A stretch of DNA of 12,824 nucleotides. Origin: a bacterium (GTDB taxonomy: Bacteria > UBP15 > UBA6099 > DSWB01). The notes under the pieces were generated by a model, which was given only the letters and a program-made list of their open reading frames with translations, was not told the DNA's origin and made no database searches. Numbering within the stretch: position 1 is the stretch's first letter; every line of letters starts with the position of its first letter. This document shows positions 1 to 6,242 of the stretch, one piece after another. The stretch is taken from assembly GCA_020061125.1 (NCBI GenBank), contig JAGUYV010000368.1, positions 1 to 12,824 of the forward strand, in the 5' to 3' direction. A program made the translations under genes and the position numbers.

Positions 1-62
1 CCGCAGCCCGTGCAGAACCGCGCTCCCGCAACATTGGTTTTTCCGCATCCCGGACAAATCAT
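1..62 (-). CDS. N-terminus of a zinc-ribbon protein (partial, runs off left edge)
   Basis: Read on the minus strand from the ATG at 62-60, the first 20 codons encode MICPGCGKTNVAGARFCTGC. Cysteines at residues 3, 6, 17 and 20 form two CxxC knuckles separated by ten residues. This is the typical N-terminal zinc-ribbon seen on many bacterial membrane or regulatory proteins, where it is followed by a linker and an unrelated domain that lies outside the window. The function of the whole protein cannot be told. The Shine-Dalgarno sequence is weak, but a good -10 (TATACT, 102-97 minus) lies about 35 bases upstream. The gene is divergent from the M23 peptidase gene. The start and the zinc ribbon are fairly secure given the exact cysteine spacing. 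No other frame in this stretch gives a comparable pattern. Confidence 0.6.
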   Translation of the reverse strand, partial: MICPGCGKTNVAGARFCTGC

Positions 63-96
63 AAGCTAGACGCCGCTTCCCTTTGTCATAACTTTC

Positions 97-137
97 AGTA
101 TACAGCAACCGCGGCGCGCATGGCAGCAGGGTATAAT
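97..137. promoter_or_regulatory. Divergent -10 elements between zinc-ribbon gene and M23 gene
   Basis: TATACT on the minus strand (102-97) faces the zinc-ribbon gene, and TATAAT on the plus strand (132-137) faces the M23 peptidase gene. Neither has a convincing -35 hexamer at 16-18 bases. The plus-strand element places the transcript start near 144, which fits a peptidase start at 170 rather than at the ATG at 143. Confidence 0.4.
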
Positions 138-169
138 ATCTCATGACATCAGATTTTTCGGAGGAACGC

Positions 170-1123
170 ATGGCGCGAACACGCGAACGCATCGGCATTC
201 TGGACACCTTCGGGCTGCGGCCCCTGGACCTGGCGCTCAAGCAGGCGGGCCGCGCCGTGTTCGGGAACAACGACATCCCTCCCACACAATGGGATCTGTC
301 TTCGGTCAAAGTGTTCAAACCGCACATCTCCATCCCCACCTGGCTGGGCGTCAAGGTCTATGGAGACAAAGCGCCGGTTTACAATCTATACAACCGCAAC
401 ATGCCCGGCCCCAAGGAGCCGTTTTCCGTGCGCGTGACCTCGTGCCGCGATTTCCGCGGCGGGCAGTGCACCTACGACAGCCACCTGGGCACGGATTTCG
501 CCATTCCCGTGGGCACGCCCCTGGTCACCTGTGCGCCCGGCCAGGTGCTGCTGGTCAAGAGCCAGTTCGACCACGGCGGCCTCAAAGTCATCGTGGACCA
601 CGGCCAGGGCCTGATCACATCCTACGGGCACATGTCGCGCGCCCGGGTGCGCGCGGGCGACATGCTGGACCGAGGGCAGGTCGTGGGCCTGTCCGGCGCG
701 GCAGGCGTCGAACTGCTCCTGTTCTTCCCCTGGGTATCGCCCCACATTCACTTAAATGTGGTTTTGAACAGCAAGCCCGTGGACCCCTTCGGCGCGAACG
801 GCGAGCCGTCCATGTGGCGCACGGGCAACGACCCTCTGCCCTTTGACGGTCACGGGGGCGAGGAGCCGTTCGAGCCTACTGACTGGAATCCCGCGCTCCT
901 GGACGCCGCCATCGAGGACTGCACGGACCCGGCCGAGCGCAACTATCTGCGCGGGTTCACCGACATCCGGACCCGCGCCGCGGAAATCGTCAACCACCGC
1001 ATGTTCTTCTCCACCATTTTCAGGGACTTCCCGCCCCTGTACGACCGGGAATACCCGCGCCGCCCCGTTCTGGACCTGCCGTTCCGGCCCCAGGATTACA
1101 CGGGCGTCAAAATGCCGGATTGA
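170..1123 (+). CDS. M23 (LytM-type) metallopeptidase family protein
   Basis: This 317-residue protein carries a LytM/peptidase M23 fold at roughly residues 90-215. Zinc ligands are recognisable: H105 and D109 in HLGTDFA, H194 in the HxH pair HIH (192-194), plus the active-site H154 in SYGHMS. M23 enzymes cleave peptide cross-links of peptidoglycan, or act as amidase activators when ligands are missing; here all are present. The start at 170 is chosen because GGAGG (160-164) sits five bases upstream and TATAAT at 132-137 would place the mRNA start near 144. An in-frame ATG at 143 would add nine residues. No signal peptide or membrane segment is visible at the N-terminus, which is odd for a cell-wall enzyme. 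The last ~100 residues (proline/arginine-rich, ending near VLDLPFRPQDY) match nothing I recognise. It is transcribed alone; the next plus-strand gene is about 200 bases away behind a hairpin. Confidence 0.85.
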   Translation: MARTRERIGILDTFGLRPLDLALKQAGRAVFGNNDIPPTQWDLSSVKVFKPHISIPTWLGVKVYGDKAPVYNLYNRNMPGPKEPFSVRVTSCRDFRGGQCTYDSHLGTDFAIPVGTPLVTCAPGQVLLVKSQFDHGGLKVIVDHGQGLITSYGHMSRARVRAGDMLDRGQVVGLSGAAGVELLLFFPWVSPHIHLNVVLNSKPVDPFGANGEPSMWRTGNDPLPFDGHGGEEPFEPTDWNPALLDAAIEDCTDPAERNYLRGFTDIRTRAAEIVNHRMFFSTIFRDFPPLYDREYPRRPVLDLPFRPQDYTGVKMPD

Positions 1124-1144
1124 AAAAGAGGGCTCGTTTAAGGC

Positions 1145-1181
1145 AAAAAAAAGGGCCACCTGTTGGCGTCCGGTGGCTCTT
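1145..1181 (+). terminator. Hairpin after M23 gene, A-tract on its 5' side
   Basis: AAGGGCCACC (1151-1160) pairs with GGTGGCTCTT (1172-1181), ten base pairs with one G-U and an 11-base loop. Eight A residues (1145-1152) precede it, while only CTCTTGT follows on the plus strand. It could be a modest intrinsic terminator for the M23 gene. It has a stronger U-tract if read on the minus strand, but no minus-strand gene is present to its right here. It could also be a leader structure for the short ORF that begins 16 bases downstream. Confidence 0.45.
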
Positions 1182-1196
1182 GTAGGAGGAGTTGCT

Positions 1197-1256
1197 GTGG
1201 CTAGCAGCAACCATGTCAATCATTTAACATATCGGCGCGTTCCCGCCGGACTTTAG
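1197..1256 (+). CDS. Possible 19-residue leader peptide / small protein (GTG start)
   Basis: A perfect AGGAGG (1184-1189) lies seven bases before a GTG at 1197. The frame reads MASSNHVNHLTYRRVPAGL and stops with TAG at 1254-1256, about 70 bases before the sialidase gene. A seven-base-pair hairpin (GTTGCTG 1191-1197 with CAGCAAC 1205-1211) covers the GTG. A ribosome binding site this strong with no long gene after it is the only support. The peptide has no recognisable family and no obvious run of one amino acid of the kind used in attenuation. It may be a leader peptide, a small protein or chance. Confidence 0.25.
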   Translation: MASSNHVNHLTYRRVPAGL

Positions 1257-1327
1257 AGGCTGTGAAAAATATTTTCTAAAAAGATCGGATTTTCGAGCGC
1301 CACATTCCGAACCCGGGGAGAGAAACC

Positions 1328-2431
1328 ATGAAAATCGCGCAAAATTCCCTTCTGATGCTGGCGTTTCTGGTTTTCGCCCCATGCGCGGCCCTGGCCGCTG
1401 GAGACCTGTTCCAGACGCCCGTGTATGTGTCCGGCCAGGGCGGCTACCACACCTACCGCATCCCCGCGCTGCTTGTCACGCGCGATGGTGCGGTTCTGGC
1501 CTTTGCCGAAGCCCGCAAAAACAGCTCCGCGGATTACGGCGACATTGACATGATGGTCAAGCGCAGCACGGACAATGGCGCCACCTGGTCCGCGCCCATC
1601 ATGATTTGGGATGAGCCGGGCACCGTGACCGTGGGCAACCCCGTGCCCGTGCAGGACCGTGAAACCGGGACCATCTGGCTGCTTCTGACCCGTAACAACA
1701 CCGATATATTCACCGTTTCCAGCGACGATGGCGGGCTGACATGGTCCGCGCCGCGCGACATTACTGCGCAGGCCAAGGCTCCGGACTGGGAATGGATCGC
1801 CACCGGGCCGGGTCACGGCATCCAGCTCGAATCGGGCCGCATCATCATCCCCTGCGACCACTCCGTGCTCGGCGGACTGGACGGCGTGATGCATTCGCAC
1901 ATCATGTACAGCGACGACCACGGCCAGACCTGGCGCCGGGGCGCGACCCTGCCCGAACACACCGACGAATGCACGGCCGCGCAGCTCGCCGACGGCTCCC
2001 TGTACCTCAACATGCGCAACAATTATTTCAAATCCAAACGCGCCTTCGCCGTGAGCGCGGACCAGGGCGAAACCTTCGGCAAATTGCGCTGGGACAACGA
2101 TCTGATCGAGCCGGTGTGCCAGGGCAGCGTGCTGCGCTACACCACCGCGGGCCTTTCAGACAAGAACCGGCTCCTGTTCTCCAACCCCGCCAGCCGCGTG
2201 CGCGAGCGCATGACCGTGAAAATGAGCACCGACGAAGCGCGCTCCTGGCCCGTGTCCCGCGAAGTGTACGAGGGCCTGTCCGGCTACTCGGACCTGGCCG
2301 TACTCCCGGACATGTCCGTGGGCCTGCTCTACGAAAACGGGGACAAATATTATCACGACCGGATCACATTCGCGCGTTTCGATCTGGAGTGGCTTTCCGG
2401 GGGCGCGGACCGCCTTCCGGACCGGAAATAA
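1328..2431 (+). CDS. Secreted exo-alpha-sialidase (GH33 neuraminidase)
   Basis: This 367-residue protein should release terminal sialic acid from glycans outside the cytoplasm. Residues 1-24 are a clear signal peptide (hydrophobic core LLMLAFLVFA, cleavage after ALA). The mature enzyme begins with the YRIP motif holding the first catalytic arginine (R44). Asp-boxes follow: STDNGATW (80-87), SSDDGGLTW (131-139), SDDHGQTW (195-202), SADQGETF (243-250) and a degenerate STDEARSW (300-307). E214, R230, an arginine at about 290-292 and Y320 in GYSDLAV are the likely remaining catalytic residues of the six-bladed propeller. Length is usual for a single-domain bacterial sialidase with no carbohydrate-binding module. 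GGGGAG just upstream supports the ATG at 1328. No sialic-acid transport or catabolism genes are next to it, so it may serve host- or mucin-glycan scavenging, or simply expose sugars beneath. Other BNR hydrolases are less likely. Confidence 0.9.
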   Translation: MKIAQNSLLMLAFLVFAPCAALAAGDLFQTPVYVSGQGGYHTYRIPALLVTRDGAVLAFAEARKNSSADYGDIDMMVKRSTDNGATWSAPIMIWDEPGTVTVGNPVPVQDRETGTIWLLLTRNNTDIFTVSSDDGGLTWSAPRDITAQAKAPDWEWIATGPGHGIQLESGRIIIPCDHSVLGGLDGVMHSHIMYSDDHGQTWRRGATLPEHTDECTAAQLADGSLYLNMRNNYFKSKRAFAVSADQGETFGKLRWDNDLIEPVCQGSVLRYTTAGLSDKNRLLFSNPASRVRERMTVKMSTDEARSWPVSREVYEGLSGYSDLAVLPDMSVGLLYENGDKYYHDRITFARFDLEWLSGGADRLPDRK

Positions 2432-2456
2432 CACCCCTGCAAAACCGGCCCCGCGC

Positions 2457-2485
2457 TTGTGCGCCCGGCGCGCTCGGGTTATAAT
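2457..2485 (+). promoter_or_regulatory. Sigma70-like promoter for the MBL-STAS gene
   Basis: TTGTGC (2457-2462), a 17-base spacer and a consensus TATAAT (2480-2485). The predicted transcript start is near 2492, about 43 bases before the TTG start codon. The in-frame ATG at 2484 overlaps the -10 box and so cannot be the start of a transcript from this promoter. Confidence 0.6.
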
Positions 2486-2534
2486 GGGTTGCCTGTCTGG
2501 AAACTCACGCCGCGGACACTGGGAGCGCACGCCT

Positions 2535-3839
2535 TTGAAGATCGAATTTCACGGAACCCGGGGAAGCATTCCCACGCCGTCGCGGCGCACCCAGAAATTC
2601 GGCGGCAACACAGCCTGCATCGAGGTGCGCACCCGCTCCAACGACCTCATCGTGCTGGACGCGGGCACGGGCATCCGCCGCCTCGGCGTCAATATCCTCC
2701 AGGGCGACCAGGCCGCCATCGAACTCATGCAGGCCGTGGAGTTCACCCTCGAAAGCCTGGCCATGGACGAGCGCCTCGAACGCTCCGAAGGTCTGCGCGC
2801 TCTCGAAGGCTCCAAACCCTACAAAAAAGAAATCCACCTGTTCCTGTCCCACTTCCACTGGGACCATATCCAGGGCTGGCCCTTCTTCGTTCCCGCCTAT
2901 GTGCCCCTGTTCAACATCAACATCTACGGGCACCTCAAGGCCGACCACCGCCTGTTCGATGTCATCAACGGACAGCAGAACCTCACCTACTTCCCGGTCT
3001 ATCTCGACATCATGCAGTCCAAAAAGAATTTCATCGAGCTGGCCGAAGACACCGTGTGCGTGGGCGACACCACCGTGACCTCGCGCTTTCTGAACCACCC
3101 CCAGGGCTGCCTCGGATACCGCATCACCAGCGGCGAAATGACCGTGGCCTACTGCACGGACAACGAGCACCCCGCGGACGGAAGCATCAACCCCAATGTC
3201 CTCGAACTGGCCGACGGCGCCGACATCTTCATCTACGACACCCAGTACACGCCCGAGGAATACAAGACCAAGCCCGGCTGGGGCCACAGCACCTATGAAG
3301 AAGGCGTGCGCATCGCGCGCGAAGCCGGCGCGGGCAAGCTCGTGCTCTGGCACCACGACCCCGAGCACGACGACAAATTCATGGAAGACCTCGAACGCAA
3401 AGCCAGGGACCTGTTCCCCAACACCATGGCCGCATACGAAGGGCTGGTCATCACCGACTTCCCGTGCGAACCCACGGAATCGCCCGCGGGCGACGAAGCC
3501 GAAGCCGGCGCCGCGGCCCAGGCCCCGGACATGCAAATCACGCCCGCGGCCGCGGTCATCAACCCCGGCGCAACCTTCCTGTCCATGGCCGACCCCGGTT
3601 TCCTGGCCCGGTTCGGCAAAGCCCTGGACCAGGGCCTGCCCCCCGTGGACTTCGACTGCGCGGCCGTGGAATTCACCTCGCGCCACGGCCTCTCGGCCCT
3701 GGCCGACCTCACCGGCGCGCTCCAGCGCCGCGGCGTCCCCATCTCCTTCTCCTCCATGCCCGGCCCCGTGGCCCGCATGCTCCACCACACCCGCTTCAAC
3801 CTCATCGCCTCCATGCAATACACACCGCCCAAGTACTGA
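2535..3839 (+). CDS. MBL-fold metallohydrolase with C-terminal STAS-like domain
   Basis: A TTG start at 2535 (GGGAG at 2521-2525 upstream) yields 434 residues beginning LKIEFHGTRGSIPTP, the standard N-terminus of this metallo-beta-lactamase subfamily. The domain covers about residues 1-315. Metal ligands are visible: HFHWDH (H106, H108, D110, H111), H188 in NHPQG, D209 in TDNEHP and H273/H274 in LWHHD. Related proteins are hydrolases of unknown or nucleotide-type substrates, often near signalling genes. A low-complexity Ala/Glu linker (about 318-340) leads to a C-terminal ~95 residues with the pattern of a STAS/anti-anti-sigma domain: a hydrophobic strand (VDFDCAAVEFTSRHG), a helix (LSALADLTGALQRRG) and strand VPISFSS. 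The conserved phosphorylatable Ser/Thr region is altered (TSRHGLSAL). The fusion suggests a signalling role. It is a single-gene transcript with its own promoter and a downstream terminator. Confidence 0.8.
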   Translation: MKIEFHGTRGSIPTPSRRTQKFGGNTACIEVRTRSNDLIVLDAGTGIRRLGVNILQGDQAAIELMQAVEFTLESLAMDERLERSEGLRALEGSKPYKKEIHLFLSHFHWDHIQGWPFFVPAYVPLFNINIYGHLKADHRLFDVINGQQNLTYFPVYLDIMQSKKNFIELAEDTVCVGDTTVTSRFLNHPQGCLGYRITSGEMTVAYCTDNEHPADGSINPNVLELADGADIFIYDTQYTPEEYKTKPGWGHSTYEEGVRIAREAGAGKLVLWHHDPEHDDKFMEDLERKARDLFPNTMAAYEGLVITDFPCEPTESPAGDEAEAGAAAQAPDMQITPAAAVINPGATFLSMADPGFLARFGKALDQGLPPVDFDCAAVEFTSRHGLSALADLTGALQRRGVPISFSSMPGPVARMLHHTRFNLIASMQYTPPKY

Positions 3840-3856
3840 TCGAAAACCCCCGTGAA

Positions 3857-3886
3857 GGCAGCAAAAACATTGCTGCCCTTTTATTT
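3857..3886 (+). terminator. Intrinsic terminator, probably bidirectional
   Basis: GGCAGCAA (3857-3864), a five-base loop and TTGCTGCC (3870-3877) form a perfect 8 bp stem followed by CTTTTATTT. It ends the plus-strand MBL-STAS transcript. The convergent minus-strand operon (last gene ending at 3981) has no other hairpin before it, so the same stem may stop that too, though its U-tract in that direction is poor. The base composition changes immediately to its right. Confidence 0.8.
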
Positions 3887-3980
3887 CAGCTCCCTTTCGG
3901 TTGATCATTATGTTATTCAAGTTGTGGGTGGGAGAGCATGGTATGTGCAATGGGCGTCCAGAACCTAATATGGGAATCAA

Positions 3981-4973
3981 CTATCGGCTAATTTTTGTCT
4001 CTTCAAAAGATCTTATCTGTGAACAGGCTATCGAACGCTTCATCCATTGTATCTCCTCATCAGAAAACCCATCCCCCTGCAAATCAATTTCAAGGGGTCG
4101 AAATGAACGTAAAACCTCATTGCTACCTTCAAAAAAAATTGCGTTTATCTCTTTGAAGGCTAAATATGCGGAATCCTCCCTGCAATCCTTCATAACAAAT
4201 GACAATGGCCGTTGCTCTATAACGCCAGCTATGATTGTGTGATATTGAGATTTCGACTCTGGATTCAGCAAGTATCTCCTGTTGAACATCCACAGATCAT
4301 CTGTCTCCGCAAATGGTTCATTAATCATCTTTGTACGGAAATACTGCGTGGTTCCTATGCCTAACGGTTTATTATCCTTCCCAATGCAATAACTGAATGA
4401 TCTGCCATCCCAGTAAAAACCATAGCAATACTCCGAATCCCATGCAGAATGATTCTCTGTTCGCAGCAGAAGAAAGTCATCCGGCTTGATCTTGGAAGGA
4501 ATGATGTCCCCGCTTAAGACCCCATATACATCTTCGATTCGCCGTCCCATGATTCCTGTCAGCAATAATTGGAGATTATGATGCACTGATTCATCAAGTG
4601 GCGTGCGGGCTTGATAACCTGCGTATGAACTGTCAGAAATTTTCTCAATTGAAAGCGAAAGAGACCCTCTTCCGGCACATGTGGAGAGAAGTGTAGTTGG
4701 AATGCATGCTTCTCCCGAATCGCTAACCTTTTTGAATAGATCCTCAAGGACTTCCCGATGATCATGGTCTATGGCTCCGTGCCGGATTTCCAGCGGCAAA
4801 AAGTACTCAACGGGCAACCGGTAATGAGCGACAAAAAAAGAATCTTCTGTAAAAATCGCATTTATTTCACTTGAATTGCATGACGATACCGTAAGATGAT
4901 ACTTTGTTGTGCCGGCATGGCAATTAATTGTATTGGATATGAAAAAGATGATTGCGGCAAAGTAAATTCTCAT
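3981..4973 (-). CDS. Secreted protein of unknown family; candidate immunity to zincin mini-Rhs
   Basis: I do not recognise the family of this 330-residue protein. It begins with a signal peptide (MRIYFAAIIFFISNTINCHAG; likely cleavage near CHA-G), so it should act outside the cytoplasm. It contains several cysteines in the mature part and, near the C-terminus (about residue 300), a single calcium-loop-like segment DLQGDGFSDEE. Otherwise it has mixed alpha/beta character with no known catalytic motif. A GTG at 4979 overlapping the previous gene's stop would add MT- at the front; the ATG at 4973 is preferred because it directly begins the signal peptide. It follows the zincin mini-Rhs gene with only two bases between stop and start, which implies translational coupling. 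In polymorphic-toxin loci the gene directly after the toxin normally encodes immunity. That function is inferred from position and localisation only. It could equally be a further effector or an accessory factor. Confidence 0.75.
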   Translation of the reverse strand: MRIYFAAIIFFISNTINCHAGTTKYHLTVSSCNSSEINAIFTEDSFFVAHYRLPVEYFLPLEIRHGAIDHDHREVLEDLFKKVSDSGEACIPTTLLSTCAGRGSLSLSIEKISDSSYAGYQARTPLDESVHHNLQLLLTGIMGRRIEDVYGVLSGDIIPSKIKPDDFLLLRTENHSAWDSEYCYGFYWDGRSFSYCIGKDNKPLGIGTTQYFRTKMINEPFAETDDLWMFNRRYLLNPESKSQYHTIIAGVIEQRPLSFVMKDCREDSAYLAFKEINAIFFEGSNEVLRSFRPLEIDLQGDGFSDEEIQWMKRSIACSQIRSFEETKISR

Positions 4974-4975
4974 TG

Positions 4976-5698
4976 TCACATTCCGTTTAATATTTGCTCT
5001 ACCGCAGGGTTGCGATAAAAAAACCGGTTTGGATCGTATTCGTTCCCGACAATGCGATCCAACAGATACAGCGAATTATTGTTCAGGCAATTCATTCCAC
5101 AAGTACCCGGCGACGATATGATGGGCATGATGCTTTCTCGTCCAAAAACCTTCGAATATGTATCTTGGGCCCCAAGCCAATGTGTAAACTCATGTGAGAA
5201 AATATGTCCCTTGCCCAAATCGTGGTAATCAATGAAGACAGCTTTACCCATACATTCCGACCCATAATCTCTTATCTTCAACACATGATAATCCGAATAT
5301 TCTGAAGAATGTCCGGCGACGACAATGTCCGCATTTACATTGATTTTCCCGCTAACACTCCATGTGCGTTCGATATCATATTTGGCGGACATTGCAAACC
5401 ACCCGGCAGCGAACGGTATAAGCTCGAAGCTGGCATCTTCATTTGCCGCTACAGGATCAACCCGAATGGTAATATCTATCGAATATTCATCTCCATTTTT
5501 ACCAACATTAATCCACAATCCAAATGGATCCGTATTGGCAACAGGATTGTTCATTCCATAATTGTAAACATTTGTGCTCAAGAAGGCATCTTCCTGTAGA
5601 AATCGTCCTGTTGATGGATCATATTGCCTTGCGTGGACAATTGAAACAGATACCAGCAGAATGAGAACCGCCCCCATCAAAGAACCTCGCCATTTCAT
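4976..5698 (-). CDS. Mini-Rhs secreted effector with zincin (HExxH) C-terminal domain
   Basis: This 240-residue protein has three parts. Residues 1-23 are a signal peptide (core LMGAVLILLVSVSIV, cleavage after VHA). Residues 24-61 are the terminal Rhs-core tag (RQYDPSTGRFLQED, YNYGMNNPV, DPFGL). Residues 62-240 are a variable toxin-type domain. That domain holds HEFTHWLGAQD (169-179), an HExxHxxGxxD zinc site with H169, E170 and H173 and a likely third ligand D179, and a downstream ESIMP (188-192) resembling a Met-turn, so a metzincin-like peptidase is likely. Normal Rhs proteins have a shell of more than a thousand residues before this tag; here it is replaced by the signal peptide. The start is strong: AAGGAGA seven bases upstream. 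It follows the HEAT-like gene by 43 bases and is coupled to the unknown gene at 3981-4973. The target is probably an envelope or extracellular protein (inference). It could be a housekeeping secreted protease that merely carries the tag. Confidence 0.8.
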   Translation of the reverse strand: MKWRGSLMGAVLILLVSVSIVHARQYDPSTGRFLQEDAFLSTNVYNYGMNNPVANTDPFGLWINVGKNGDEYSIDITIRVDPVAANEDASFELIPFAAGWFAMSAKYDIERTWSVSGKINVNADIVVAGHSSEYSDYHVLKIRDYGSECMGKAVFIDYHDLGKGHIFSHEFTHWLGAQDTYSKVFGRESIMPIISSPGTCGMNCLNNNSLYLLDRIVGNEYDPNRFFYRNPAVEQILNGM

Positions 5699-5741
5699 GG
5701 CTGACTCTCCTTAGCGAGTAGTATACAGAATTCCCTTAAAT

Positions 5742-6242
5742 TCATTTTATTTCTAGTGTTTGTTCTCTGCCATCGTCAATTTCTAAATACCCGTATGGCA
5801 CATAATGGGCAGCACACTCGCGAATCTGTTTGTTTTCATCGTGCAGCATGTTTTTGAGATATTCATGCCCCCCCAACTCACCAATTGCATATGTGGTATT
5901 CTCTCGTATTACCAAATTGGGACTGTCGAGATTCCGCGCCAAAACAGGAATTGCCTCTTTCGAACAAGACTCCATTCTTCTTACAGCCTGAATTTGCGCC
6001 TTGCCCATTGATGTTCCGCAAACAGTTGTTAAGGGTTTCCCTTGCGAACCGACATATAAAACTCCAAATAAAGTAGCGATATCAATATCACCACAGAGTT
6101 CCGGAACTGCTTGAACTGAACTGATCATGATATTGTCAAAATGCAACACGCCGATTTCTTCATCATAGAGCAAAAAGGCGCCGAGTGGCCCCAATATGAT
6201 CAAAACAATCAAAAGCAATAAGAAGCTTTTTTTCTTAGTCAT
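5742..6242 (-). CDS. Membrane-anchored HEAT-like small protein; candidate immunity to lysozyme-like mini-Rhs
   Basis: The protein has 166 residues. A lysine-rich start (MTKKKS) and a long hydrophobic stretch (about 6-25) form an N-terminal membrane anchor, leaving the rest on the periplasmic side. The middle (about 30-90) has paired cysteines (ELCGDID, TVCGTS). From about 92 to 150 the pattern AIPVLARNLDSPNLVIRENT, then AIGELGG and IRECAAHYV, is that of one to two HEAT-like helical repeats. The ATG lies inside the end of the preceding mini-Rhs gene, overlapping by eight bases, so the two are translationally coupled. Position after a peptidoglycan-type toxin, together with membrane anchoring on the outside, is what an immunity protein to a wall hydrolase would need. 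That role is inferred from context; the sequence shows no catalytic motif. Confidence 0.75.
   Translation of the reverse strand: MTKKKSFLLLLIVLIILGPLGAFLLYDEEIGVLHFDNIMISSVQAVPELCGDIDIATLFGVLYVGSQGKPLTTVCGTSMGKAQIQAVRRMESCSKEAIPVLARNLDSPNLVIRENTTYAIGELGGHEYLKNMLHDENKQIRECAAHYVPYGYLEIDDGREQTLEIK

Noticed and set aside
2505-3980. Long minus-strand open frame (491 codons) opposite the MBL-STAS gene
   Set aside because: It is antisense to a gene with full family motifs, and its translation is Gly/Val/His-rich without domain signatures, a usual shadow in GC-rich DNA.
3901-4242. Plus-strand 113-codon frame at the left edge of the island
   Set aside because: It overlaps the 3' end of the secreted-protein gene on the minus strand, lacks a ribosome site and has no recognisable motif.
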